From Nocardioides sp. (lineage in GTDB: Bacteria > Actinomycetota > Actinomycetes > Propionibacteriales > Nocardioidaceae), in assembly GCF_014360585.1 (NCBI RefSeq), contig NZ_JACIXG010000045.1, positions 1-41,328 on the forward strand: a DNA stretch of 41,328 nucleotides. Direction: 5' to 3'. The stretch's first letter is position 1; each line of letters opens with the position of its first letter. The position numbers and the translations under genes were made by a program. Below, piece by piece: positions 1 through 6,471 of this stretch. The notes under the pieces were generated by a model that was given only the letters and a program-made list of their open reading frames with translations, was not told where the DNA came from and did no database searches.

Positions 1-2
1 CC

Positions 3-74
3 GACGGACACTCACTGGTCAAGGATCTCTTCGAGCTCGCCGGCACGGAACCAGAAGGCTGGAACCATGACTGA
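3..74 (+). CDS. C-terminal end of a probable AbiEi-type antitoxin (partial)
   Basis: Only the last 23 codons are in the window, in the frame starting at base 3 and ending at a TGA at 72-74. The peptide end (LVKDLFELAGTEPEGWNHD) reads like real protein, and its stop overlaps the start of the next gene by 8 bases, the usual sign of translational coupling. The assignment rests on context: AbiEii toxins are normally preceded by their AbiEi antitoxin, a winged-helix protein that represses the operon. Too little sequence remains to confirm the family. Confidence 0.5.
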   Translation, partial: DGHSLVKDLFELAGTEPEGWNHD

Positions 75-1020
75 GCAGGAGACCTACCGCGACTGGCGCT
101 CGCTCGAACTTGCTATCAAAGAAGCGGCGAAGAAGACAGCCAAGGCGGCCGGACCAAGTGTGAGCGCCGCGAGGATCGACGCGCAGATCCGCCAGGCCCG
201 CTTCGACCGCTTCCTTTCCCGCGTCTTCGCAGCTGGCGAGCACTCAGAGTGGCTACTCAAAGGCGGGATGAGCATGCTCGCCCGTGTACCGCGCTCGCGC
301 ACGACCAAGGACATGGATCTGGCCGCACAGCACGCCGCGGACCTCGATTCGGCCGGTCAAGCGCTGACCAAGCTAGTCGACACCGATCTCGGCGACCACC
401 TCACCTTCCGACTCATCGGTTCTGCCCCTACCGGCCTCGGCGACAACCAGCCCGGCGTCGCCACCCGCCGCTTCACGTTTGCATGCTTCGACGCCGACCA
501 CGACACCCAGATCGACACCATGACCGTCGACGTCGTGGTCGGCCCACCACCGGTCGGTCGACCCGAGATCGTCGACCCGGCCAACCGACTCCACCTGCGA
601 AAACCACTCATCACCCACCCCTACCGCCTCTACCCCGTCGTCGACCAGATCGCTGACAAGGTCTGCGCGACCATGGACACCAACTACCCCGGCAGCAAAC
701 GCAGCAGCCGCGTCAAGGACCTTGTCGACCTCGTCGTACTTGCCCACACCCAGACCGTCGAACTGGCAGAGTTGAGGTCCGCGATCGAGGCCAAGCGCGC
801 AATCAGCGGTATCGACCCGTTCTCCCACTTCGATGCCCCGCCCGACTGGGCGCGTACGTATTCGACGACGGCCAGGGGTGTCCCCCTCGCCTCGGACATG
901 ACCGCGGCCACAGCATCCGATCTAGTCGCAACCTTCATCGACCCCGCGCTGGACACCATCTCCGACACGGCGACCTGGAACCCCGACAACCTCACCTGGA
1001 CCACCGACGCCACTGAATGA
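67..1020 (+). CDS. AbiEii/AbiGii-family nucleotidyltransferase toxin
   Basis: A 317-aa protein of the AbiEii family, the toxin half of type IV toxin-antitoxin and phage abortive-infection systems; family members transfer nucleotides, for example onto tRNA 3' ends. The nucleotidyltransferase signature is visible: KGGM at residues 65-68, then TTKDMDL at 79-85 supplying the metal-binding Asp pair (D82, D84), a later Asp in the TVDVVVG stretch, and the family's downstream pattern of DQIADK followed by RVKDLVDLV. Length is normal. The ATG at 67 overlaps the upstream reading frame, so the pair is probably one operon cut by the window edge. All key residues are present, so it is probably active. Family confidence is high; the substrate is unknown. 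Confidence 0.85.
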   Translation: MTEQETYRDWRSLELAIKEAAKKTAKAAGPSVSAARIDAQIRQARFDRFLSRVFAAGEHSEWLLKGGMSMLARVPRSRTTKDMDLAAQHAADLDSAGQALTKLVDTDLGDHLTFRLIGSAPTGLGDNQPGVATRRFTFACFDADHDTQIDTMTVDVVVGPPPVGRPEIVDPANRLHLRKPLITHPYRLYPVVDQIADKVCATMDTNYPGSKRSSRVKDLVDLVVLAHTQTVELAELRSAIEAKRAISGIDPFSHFDAPPDWARTYSTTARGVPLASDMTAATASDLVATFIDPALDTISDTATWNPDNLTWTTDATE

Positions 1021-1045
1021 GGCAGCGGCCGGCCATCGGCTGACC

Positions 1046-1060
1046 TATCGTGGCCACGTG
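1046..1060 (+). promoter_or_regulatory. Leaderless promoter of the DNA ligase gene
   Basis: A -10-like TATCGT at 1046-1051 sits 6 bases before the GTG at 1058, putting the transcription start at or next to the start codon. This favours GTG 1058 over the in-frame ATG at 1073. No Shine-Dalgarno sequence is seen. Confidence 0.45.
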
Positions 1061-2170
1061 GACCTACCCGTGATGCCACCCATCAAGCCGATGCTCGCGA
1101 AGCCCGCGAAGGGCGTGCCGACCGACGGCGGCTATGCGTTCGAGCCCAAGTGGGACGGGTTCAGGTGCATCGTGTTCAAGGACGGCGACGAGGTGGAGCT
1201 GGCCTCGCGCAACACCAAGCCGCTGACTCGCTACTTCCCCGAGGTGGTCGAGGCGCTGCGTGAGTCGCTGCCGGAGAAGATCGTGCTCGACGGCGAGATC
1301 TTCGTGGCGATCGGCGACCGGCTGGAGTTCGAGGTGCTGCAGCAGCGGATCCACCCGGCCGAGTCGCGGATCACCCTGCTGGCGGAGGAGACGCCCGCTG
1401 CGTACGCGGCCTTCGATCTGCTCGCGCTGGGCGACAGGTCCTTCCTTGACGAACCGCTGACGGAACGACGGGCGGCGCTGGAGGGCGTCTTCGCGGGTCT
1501 CGACAAGCTCGACCACCGGAGGCGAAGCGTGCATCTGTGCACGACGACGACCGACCCCGAGGTCGCCGAGGACTGGTTCACCCGGTTCGAGGGCGCCGGG
1601 CTGGACGGGGTGATGGCCAAGCCGCTGGACGCTCCCTACGCCCCCGACAAGCGGACGATGCTGAAGATCAAGCATGCGCGTACGGCTGACGTGGTCGTGG
1701 CGGGCTACCGCGAGCACAAGACCTCCACCCCGGAGGCGCCGTTGCTCGGGAGCCTGCTGCTGGGCCTGTACGCACCCGGGGAGGACGGCCGGCCGGAACT
1801 GCAGCACATCGGGGTCTCGGCCTCCTTCACCGCCGCACGACGCGCCGAGCTGTGGCAGGAGCTCCAGGAGCTGGTCGTCCCGATCGAGGAGCACCCCTGG
1901 GGACGCTGGAGCGAGTGGTTGACCGCCAACCCCGACCGCGTCCCCGGCACCCAGAGCCGCTGGTCGCAGGGGAAGGACCTCACCTTCACCCCGCTGCGTC
2001 CGGAGCGGGTCGTCGAGGTCGGCTACGACCACATGGAGGGACGCCGGTTCCGCCACACCGCCCAGTTCAAGCGCTGGCGCCCCGACCGTGACCCGGAGTC
2101 TTGCGGATACGACCAGCTCGAGGAACCCGTGGCGTACGACCTGGCGGAAGTGCTCGGAGTGCCCCGCTGA
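1058..2170 (+). CDS. ligC: ATP-dependent DNA ligase, LigC type
   Basis: A 370-aa ATP-dependent DNA ligase that seals nicks using ATP. Motif I is EPKWDGFR at residues 29-36, with K31 as the lysine that is adenylated. Motif III (LDGEIFV), motif IV (DGVMAKP) and motif V (LKIKHARTADVVVAG) follow in order, then a C-terminal OB-fold region. At this length it is the stand-alone LigC form, without the polymerase or nuclease domains of LigD. A convergent LigD-type polymerase gene lies nearby at 2928-4013. Mycobacteria keep ligC beside a similar polymerase gene (Rv3731/Rv3730c), so the two probably act together in an alternative end-joining or excision-repair route. GTG 1058 is the likely start because of the -10 element just upstream. 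Confidence 0.9.
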   Translation: MDLPVMPPIKPMLAKPAKGVPTDGGYAFEPKWDGFRCIVFKDGDEVELASRNTKPLTRYFPEVVEALRESLPEKIVLDGEIFVAIGDRLEFEVLQQRIHPAESRITLLAEETPAAYAAFDLLALGDRSFLDEPLTERRAALEGVFAGLDKLDHRRRSVHLCTTTTDPEVAEDWFTRFEGAGLDGVMAKPLDAPYAPDKRTMLKIKHARTADVVVAGYREHKTSTPEAPLLGSLLLGLYAPGEDGRPELQHIGVSASFTAARRAELWQELQELVVPIEEHPWGRWSEWLTANPDRVPGTQSRWSQGKDLTFTPLRPERVVEVGYDHMEGRRFRHTAQFKRWRPDRDPESCGYDQLEEPVAYDLAEVLGVPR

Positions 2171-2196
2171 ACAGCACAGTCGATTCCCGCTAGGGT
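2168..2196 (+). promoter_or_regulatory. Leaderless promoter for the 2204 gene
   Basis: TGAACA at 2168-2173 and TAGGGT at 2191-2196 are separated by 17 bases, the standard -35/-10 spacing. The -10 ends 7 bases before the ATG at 2204, so the message is probably leaderless. The -35 overlaps the stop codon of the ligase gene. Confidence 0.6.
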
Positions 2197-2203
2197 CGGA
2201 GAC

Positions 2204-2728
2204 ATGAGCTACGACGTCGTACTCCTGGTCGAGCAGGCACTCTCTCTCGACGACGCGACCCGGGTCCACTCCCTCCACGAGGGAGTCGAGGACCCGGTCT
2301 ACCACGTGCTGCTGCCCTTGGAGGACGCCGCCGCTCGGATCGAGTCGGCGATGGGCACGCTCAGCGCAGCCGAATACCTCGGCTCGGCCATGATCATGAA
2401 CGAGATCGACCTCGACGCGGTGCGCGAGGAGGCCAGGGAAGGTGCCGAGAAGGCCCTCGCCCAGACTCTCCAGGTCCTGAAGAGCTCCGGAGCCTCCGCC
2501 CACGGAGAGCTCGTCCAGGACCCGGTCAAGGCGCTGCGCGCGAAGGTCGCAGCGGTCGATGGCCGCGAGGCGATCATCATGACCCGCCCGCACGTGGTCG
2601 CCGAGTTCTTCCACGTCGACTGGACCCATCAGGCCCGCCGCCACCTCGAGGTCCCGGTGCTGCACCTGATCGAGCACGAGAACTTCGATGAGCAGGCCGG
2701 CGAAGGTGAAGGAATCACCGGCATGTGA
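2204..2728 (+). CDS. Conserved actinobacterial protein, possibly universal-stress-like
   Basis: A 174-aa soluble protein that I cannot assign firmly. The middle is helical and charged (roughly residues 65-105). The C-terminal third contains IIMTRPHVVAEFFHVDWTHQ and then VPVLHLIEHE, an alternation of short hydrophobic strands and helices resembling the end of universal stress protein (UspA) domains, where a final strand of the form VPVLLV is typical. There is no signal peptide or membrane segment. It has its own leaderless promoter and runs convergently to the polymerase gene. The UspA relation is an inference from pattern only; it could be an unrelated small alpha/beta protein. Confidence 0.6.
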   Translation: MSYDVVLLVEQALSLDDATRVHSLHEGVEDPVYHVLLPLEDAAARIESAMGTLSAAEYLGSAMIMNEIDLDAVREEAREGAEKALAQTLQVLKSSGASAHGELVQDPVKALRAKVAAVDGREAIIMTRPHVVAEFFHVDWTHQARRHLEVPVLHLIEHENFDEQAGEGEGITGM

Positions 2729-2784
2729 GGCGTGTCGTCGTCACTACCGCTGAATCCGCGGAAGTGACGGTGAACACACCAACG

Positions 2785-2802
2785 GTTACCGCTCTGTTAC
2801 CG
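2785..2802 (+). promoter_or_regulatory. Direct repeat of GTTACCG with 11-base period
   Basis: GTTACCG occurs at 2785-2791 and again at 2796-2802. Direct repeats one helical turn apart are the typical site of OmpR-family response regulators such as PhoP, GlnR and MtrA. The repeat lies just upstream of the -35 position of the small-RNA promoter, where an activator would bind. Which regulator uses it cannot be told from sequence. Confidence 0.45.
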
Positions 2803-2834
2803 GCTTCACATGGCAGTTGTGGCCCGCGTTCCCC

Positions 2835-2930
2835 TAAGATCTTGAGGTCCGCTGTTCTGGGGGGATCCAGCGGACAAGAGGTGCCTGCTCGTGCGATCGG
2901 GGGATCCGCGCTGAGCAGGCACTTCTGTCA
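2835..2930 (+). ncRNA. Probable small RNA of two tandem hairpins with G-run loops
   Basis: A -10-like TAAGAT at 2835-2840 is followed 6 bases later by two perfect hairpins. The first has arms 2847-2854 and 2868-2875 (8 bp) and a 13-base loop containing six Gs. The second has arms 2881-2890 and 2913-2922 (10 bp) and a 22-base loop containing five Gs flanked by GATC on both sides. The second stem is followed by a T-rich stretch, so it can act as a terminator. The predicted RNA is about 80-85 nt. The layout recalls the actinobacterial 6C RNA, which has two hairpins with C-run loops, but the C-runs here are on the opposite strand. The plus strand is favoured because it alone has the -10 and the T-rich tail. 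The second hairpin may also terminate the convergent polymerase gene. Confidence 0.55.
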
Positions 2931-4013
2931 TTTGTCGTCGATCCGGTTGCCGTCCTCGTCCCAGTGGGAGGCGACCTTCTTGCTCGGCTGCACGCGCGGC
3001 GGCTCGCCGGGCATCTTCGGGTAGTCGGGCGGGTAGTTCAGCTCGCCTCCGGGCAGCTTCTCCCAGAGCTCGAGCAGGGGTCCGAGGTCGTACGCCTCGT
3101 CGTCGATCTCCGCCCAACGGTCGCCGTCGGCGAGGAGGTCGGGGACGGTGAAGAGGTTGAGCTCGCGCGGGTCCTTCAGGTCGGCGAGCTCGTCCCAGGT
3201 GAGCGGCGTGGAGACCGGGGCGCCGGGCTTGGGACGCAGCGAGTAGGCCGAAGCGATGGTTCGATCCCGGTTGTTCTGGTTGAAGTCGACGAAGATGCGC
3301 TCCCCGCGCTCCTCCTTCCACCACGCGGTGGTCACTCCCCCGTCACGACGCTCCAGCTCGCGGCCGAAGCCGATCGCGGCGTGGCGCAGCTCCTCGAAGG
3401 TCCACTCCGGCCGGATGCGGACATAGATGTGTACGCCGCGGTTGCCGCTGGTCTTCGCGAAACCACGCAGGCCGAGCTCTTCCAGGGTCTCGCGGGCGAT
3501 CGCGGCGACGCGCTTGGCGTCGCCGAAGTCGGTGCCGGGCTGGGGGTCGAGGTCGATGCGCAGCTCGTCGGGGTGGTCGACGTCCTCCCGGCGCACCGGC
3601 CAGGGATGGAAGGTGAGGGTGCCCATCTGAGCGCACCAGACCGGGATCGCGGGCTCGGTCGGGCAGACCTCTCGCGCCTTGCGTCCGCTCGGGAAGGTGA
3701 TCTCGACCTCCTCGAGGTAGTCGGGGGCACCCTTGGGCGTGCGCTTCTGGTAGAAGCCGTCGCCCTCTTTGTCGGTGGGTCCGGTGGCCAGCTTCATGCC
3801 TTCGCGCCAGCCGTCGGGCCAGCGCTCCAGTGCGGTGGGGCGCTCGCGCAGCGCCCGCATGAGCGGGTCGCCGACGGACGCGAAGAACTCCGCGACCATC
3901 AGCTTGGTGACCTCGGGGGTGTGATCGGTCGCCTCGTAGATCACTCGGTCAGGGCTGGAGATCCGCACCTCGCGCTCGCCTACCTGCACATGTGCCGCCG
4001 GTGTCTTCGCCAT
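2928..4013 (-). CDS. LigD-type DNA polymerase/primase (stand-alone Pol domain)
   Basis: A 361-aa member of the archaeo-eukaryotic primase family corresponding to the polymerase domain of LigD. These enzymes add ribo- or deoxynucleotides at breaks and gaps before ligation. The metal-binding motif RIDLDP gives D154 and D156. The nucleotide-binding motif SGNRGVH lies at residues 189-195, and the third acid is D243 in FVDFNQNN. No ligase or phosphoesterase domain is fused, so it matches the separate PolD1-like enzymes of mycobacteria. It is convergent with the ligase side of the locus across the 2204 gene and the small RNA. The start at 4013 is supported by a -10-like TAGGTT (on the minus strand at 4020-4025) 6 bases upstream. 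Confidence 0.9.
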   Translation of the reverse strand: MAKTPAAHVQVGEREVRISSPDRVIYEATDHTPEVTKLMVAEFFASVGDPLMRALRERPTALERWPDGWREGMKLATGPTDKEGDGFYQKRTPKGAPDYLEEVEITFPSGRKAREVCPTEPAIPVWCAQMGTLTFHPWPVRREDVDHPDELRIDLDPQPGTDFGDAKRVAAIARETLEELGLRGFAKTSGNRGVHIYVRIRPEWTFEELRHAAIGFGRELERRDGGVTTAWWKEERGERIFVDFNQNNRDRTIASAYSLRPKPGAPVSTPLTWDELADLKDPRELNLFTVPDLLADGDRWAEIDDEAYDLGPLLELWEKLPGGELNYPPDYPKMPGEPPRVQPSKKVASHWDEDGNRIDDK

Positions 4014-4019
4014 GGCGCC

Positions 4020-4025
4020 AACCTA
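4020..4025 (-). promoter_or_regulatory. -10 element, leaderless start of the polymerase gene
   Basis: Reading the minus strand, TAGGTT is followed by 6 bases and then the ATG at 4013. No -35 match is clear. The spacing fits a leaderless transcript and decides the start. Confidence 0.45.
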
Positions 4026-4154
4026 GCCCGCTCCAAGCCCCTCCCCCAGCGAAATCGTTCGGACGACATCCGCAACTCACTGGCCAGTACGCCTTGAGAC
4101 CGGCATGATCCGCTCCAACGTACGGCGACCGCCACGATCTCGGAGGACCCCCAC

Positions 4155-5420
4155 ATGTCGACTCGAACCACGGCACTGACCGCCGCCACGGCGGCCTTGG
4201 CCGCCGCCATCACCCTCGGCCTCACCGGCGCTCCCTCGACCGCGAGCACCAACCCCACCTGCGGGACCGTCGCCTCGCCCGACACCCGGGTGGAGCACAC
4301 CCGGCTCACCGACCCGACGGTGACCGACATCCTGGCCCGCTCCGGGTTCGACGACGTTGCCGGCGCGGTGAGGACGGCCGTCTGCGGCGCCGGCAGCAGC
4401 AAGGCAGCCACCGCCGCGGCACGGCTCGCCGGCCAGGCGCTGTGGCAGCGCGCGGTCGACCGCGTGCAGGGCCGCGGCGACGCCGGTGGCGACCTGCCGC
4501 GCAGCGACGACCGGCCGCTCTACTGGGCCCGGCTCGCGGGCGAGCTTGAGATCGCGCGGGTCGCTCCTGCGTACCGGACCTGGTCCGAGGACGCCCGGGC
4601 GAAGGTGCTGGCGGCCTTCGACCGGAGCTCGCGCGGGATCGAGTCGACCGCCTTCGCCCGTGACGAGTCCGGCCGGTCACGGCAGGTGCTGGCCTCCGGC
4701 TTCGACCCCTTCACCCTCGATCGCAACATCCGCCAGTCGAACCCCTCCGGGGCGACGGCACTGGCGATGGACGGGCGCGTCGTACAGACAGCGAAGGGTC
4801 CCGTCGAGATCCAGACCGTGGTGTTCCCGGTGCTGTGGGAGCCGTTCGCGCAGGGCATCGTCGAGCGCGCCTTCCTGCCCCACCTGATCCCCGGTAAGCG
4901 CGACGTGGACACCGCCATCACCATCAGCCAGGGCCGCGCCGGCCGTTTCGACCTGGAGGTCTGGAACGGCGCCCATCGGGGCACCTTCCCCGACAACGAC
5001 CGGGTCAGCGTCAACGAGACGATCCCGATCCCCGAGGACCTTCCTCATGCCGACCCGCAGCCGCAGTGGACCCGGACCACGCTGCCGGTCGAGGCGATGA
5101 AGGCGGCCGTGCCCGGCACCTTCCCCGTGAACATCAACCGGGTCGTCACCGAGATCCCGGCAGGATCGACCGCGCCGGTCACCCGGGAGGACCCGACGCC
5201 GGGCTCCACTGCGGTCGCCGGTGGCGGCGGTGACTACCTGTCCAACGAGTCGGCCTACCGCACCACCGCCCTCCGTGACGCGCTCGAGGCCGACACCAAG
5301 CAGGGTCACATCCACGTACCCGTCCTCGACGGGGACGCCAGCGGTGAACCGCTGGCCGACATGCGGGCAGACATCGTGGCCCAGACTGTCGATCTCGTGG
5401 CGGCTGCGGCGACGAGCTGA
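4155..5420 (+). CDS. Secreted pyroglutamyl-peptidase-like protein with Cys-to-Ser replacement
   Basis: A 421-aa protein with a Sec-type signal peptide (roughly residues 1-31, alanine-rich, no lipobox). The second half resembles peptidase family C15 (pyrrolidone carboxyl peptidase). It has SGFDPF at 181-186 followed by NPSG, matching the family's N-terminal TGFEPF...NPS, then YLSNESAY around S363 where the family has the catalytic Cys (YVCN), and GHIHVP at 384-389 matching the catalytic-His motif (H387). The nucleophile is therefore Ser363 rather than Cys, and the protein is much longer than the roughly 215-aa cytosolic enzyme. It may be a binding protein, a Ser-based enzyme or a dead homologue. 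A Shine-Dalgarno GGAGGA precedes ATG 4155. Family assignment is from motifs and is fairly secure; the function is open. Confidence 0.7.
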   Translation: MSTRTTALTAATAALAAAITLGLTGAPSTASTNPTCGTVASPDTRVEHTRLTDPTVTDILARSGFDDVAGAVRTAVCGAGSSKAATAAARLAGQALWQRAVDRVQGRGDAGGDLPRSDDRPLYWARLAGELEIARVAPAYRTWSEDARAKVLAAFDRSSRGIESTAFARDESGRSRQVLASGFDPFTLDRNIRQSNPSGATALAMDGRVVQTAKGPVEIQTVVFPVLWEPFAQGIVERAFLPHLIPGKRDVDTAITISQGRAGRFDLEVWNGAHRGTFPDNDRVSVNETIPIPEDLPHADPQPQWTRTTLPVEAMKAAVPGTFPVNINRVVTEIPAGSTAPVTREDPTPGSTAVAGGGGDYLSNESAYRTTALRDALEADTKQGHIHVPVLDGDASGEPLADMRADIVAQTVDLVAAAATS

Positions 5421-5427
5421 TCCGGAG

Positions 5428-5451
5428 ATGGCCCGAAGAAATGGCCCGAAG
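5428..5451 (+). repeat. Tandem repeat ATGGCCCGAAG, two copies
   Basis: The 11-base unit occurs at 5428-5438 and 5441-5451 (period 13). It lies just after the stop of the secreted protein gene. No function is evident; it may be a slippage duplication. Confidence 0.6.
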
Positions 5452-5472
5452 GAACTAGCCCTGTCCCGCACC

Positions 5473-5509
5473 GTTTTCATGCCCCCGGGCGTACTAGAGG
5501 CATGAAAAC
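5473..5509 (+). promoter_or_regulatory. Perfect 11-bp inverted repeat spanning the start codon of the lipoprotein gene
   Basis: GTTTTCATGCC at 5473-5483 and its exact complement GGCATGAAAAC at 5499-5509 are separated by 15 bases. The right arm contains the ATG at 5502. In RNA this would bury the start codon in a stem; in DNA it could be an operator. TACTAG within the loop could serve as a -10 element, in which case the left arm would not be transcribed. Confidence 0.6.
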
Positions 5510-6431
5510 AGCAAAGGTCAGGCCTATCTCGGGTGCGGCCCTTGTGATCAGCATCGTCAGTGTCCTCGCCCTCGGCGCGTGCGGCGGGTCGGGCGAGTCC
5601 GCCGACTCCGGCTCGGTCGAGTCGCTGGCCGACTCATCAGGCGGAAGAGCGGCCGCGCCGGAGATGGCCGCGCAGGACGAGGATGCGGCAGCGCCGGAGC
5701 AGGCCGTCGAGAAAGCCTCGATCATCTCCACCGGCTCGGTCTCGCTCCGCGCCAAAGATGTTGCGAAGATCCGTTCGCGGGTCCAGCACATCACCGATCG
5801 GTACTCCGGTCAGGTCACCCAACAGGAGACCAGCGACAGCGACGACGACGGTCCGAGCCATGCCCGCATGGTCCTCCGGATCCCGTCGAAGTCGTTCGAC
5901 GCCGCGATGGCCGACCTCGAGGAGACCGCCACCCTGGTGGACTCCAGCACCACGACCACCGACGTCACCACCGAGGTCGTCGACACCGAGGTGCGGGTGA
6001 AAAACGCCCGCACGAGCATCGAGAGGATCCGTACGCTCCTCTCCCGCGCCGACGCGATCGGTGACGTCATCGCGATCGAGTCCGAGCTCGCCCGCCGCGA
6101 GGCCGATCTCGACTCCCTGCTCGCCCAGCAGGCGGCCCTCGAGGACCAGACCTCGCTCTCGACGATCACGGTGAGCATCGACCGGGCCGGACCCGGCGGC
6201 TCCTCCGGCGACGGCCCCGGCTTCCTGGCCGGCCTGAGCGCCGGCTGGGACGCGCTCGGGGCCTCGGCTCGGGTGCTCGCGGTCGCCTTCGGCGCCATCC
6301 TTCCGTGGACGCCGGTCGTCCTGCTCCTCATCGCGCCCGTCTGGCTCCTCCGGCGGCGGAAGGCGGCCGTCGCATCGGCCACGGTTCCGGCCCCAGCGCC
6401 GGCCACTGCCACGGGCCCGGCGGAGGAATAA
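5502..6431 (+). CDS. DUF4349-domain lipoprotein with C-terminal membrane helix
   Basis: A 309-aa envelope protein. The N-terminus is a lipoprotein signal with lipobox LGAC and modified Cys at residue 27, followed by a low-complexity Ser/Asp/Glu/Ala linker. Residues from about 72 to 225 match the DUF4349 pattern: an initial strand with STGSVSLRAKDV, a central RMVLRIPSKSFDAAM segment, then a long coiled coil (ARTSIERIRTLLSRADAIGDVIAIESEL and onward). A transmembrane stretch rich in Leu, Ala and Val at about 253-285 ends in an Arg/Lys cluster, which is a stop-transfer signal. The start codon lies inside a perfect inverted repeat. DUF4349 has no established function; the build suggests an anchored envelope scaffold or sensor. 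Confidence 0.8.
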   Translation: MKTAKVRPISGAALVISIVSVLALGACGGSGESADSGSVESLADSSGGRAAAPEMAAQDEDAAAPEQAVEKASIISTGSVSLRAKDVAKIRSRVQHITDRYSGQVTQQETSDSDDDGPSHARMVLRIPSKSFDAAMADLEETATLVDSSTTTTDVTTEVVDTEVRVKNARTSIERIRTLLSRADAIGDVIAIESELARREADLDSLLAQQAALEDQTSLSTITVSIDRAGPGGSSGDGPGFLAGLSAGWDALGASARVLAVAFGAILPWTPVVLLLIAPVWLLRRRKAAVASATVPAPAPATATGPAEE

Positions 6432-6459
6432 CCAGTCGAGATCGGGTTGCTCGACGGCG

Positions 6460-6465
6460 TACGTT
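6460..6465 (+). promoter_or_regulatory. -10 element, leaderless start of the Eis-like gene
   Basis: TACGTT lies 6 bases before the ATG at 6472. No Shine-Dalgarno sequence is visible, so the start is chosen from this spacing. Confidence 0.45.
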
Positions 6466-6471
6466 CTGACC

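Noticed and set aside
1064..2677. Minus-strand open frame across the ligase and stress-like gene
   Set aside because: It is antisense to a complete ligase with all nucleotidyltransferase motifs and has no recognisable domain.
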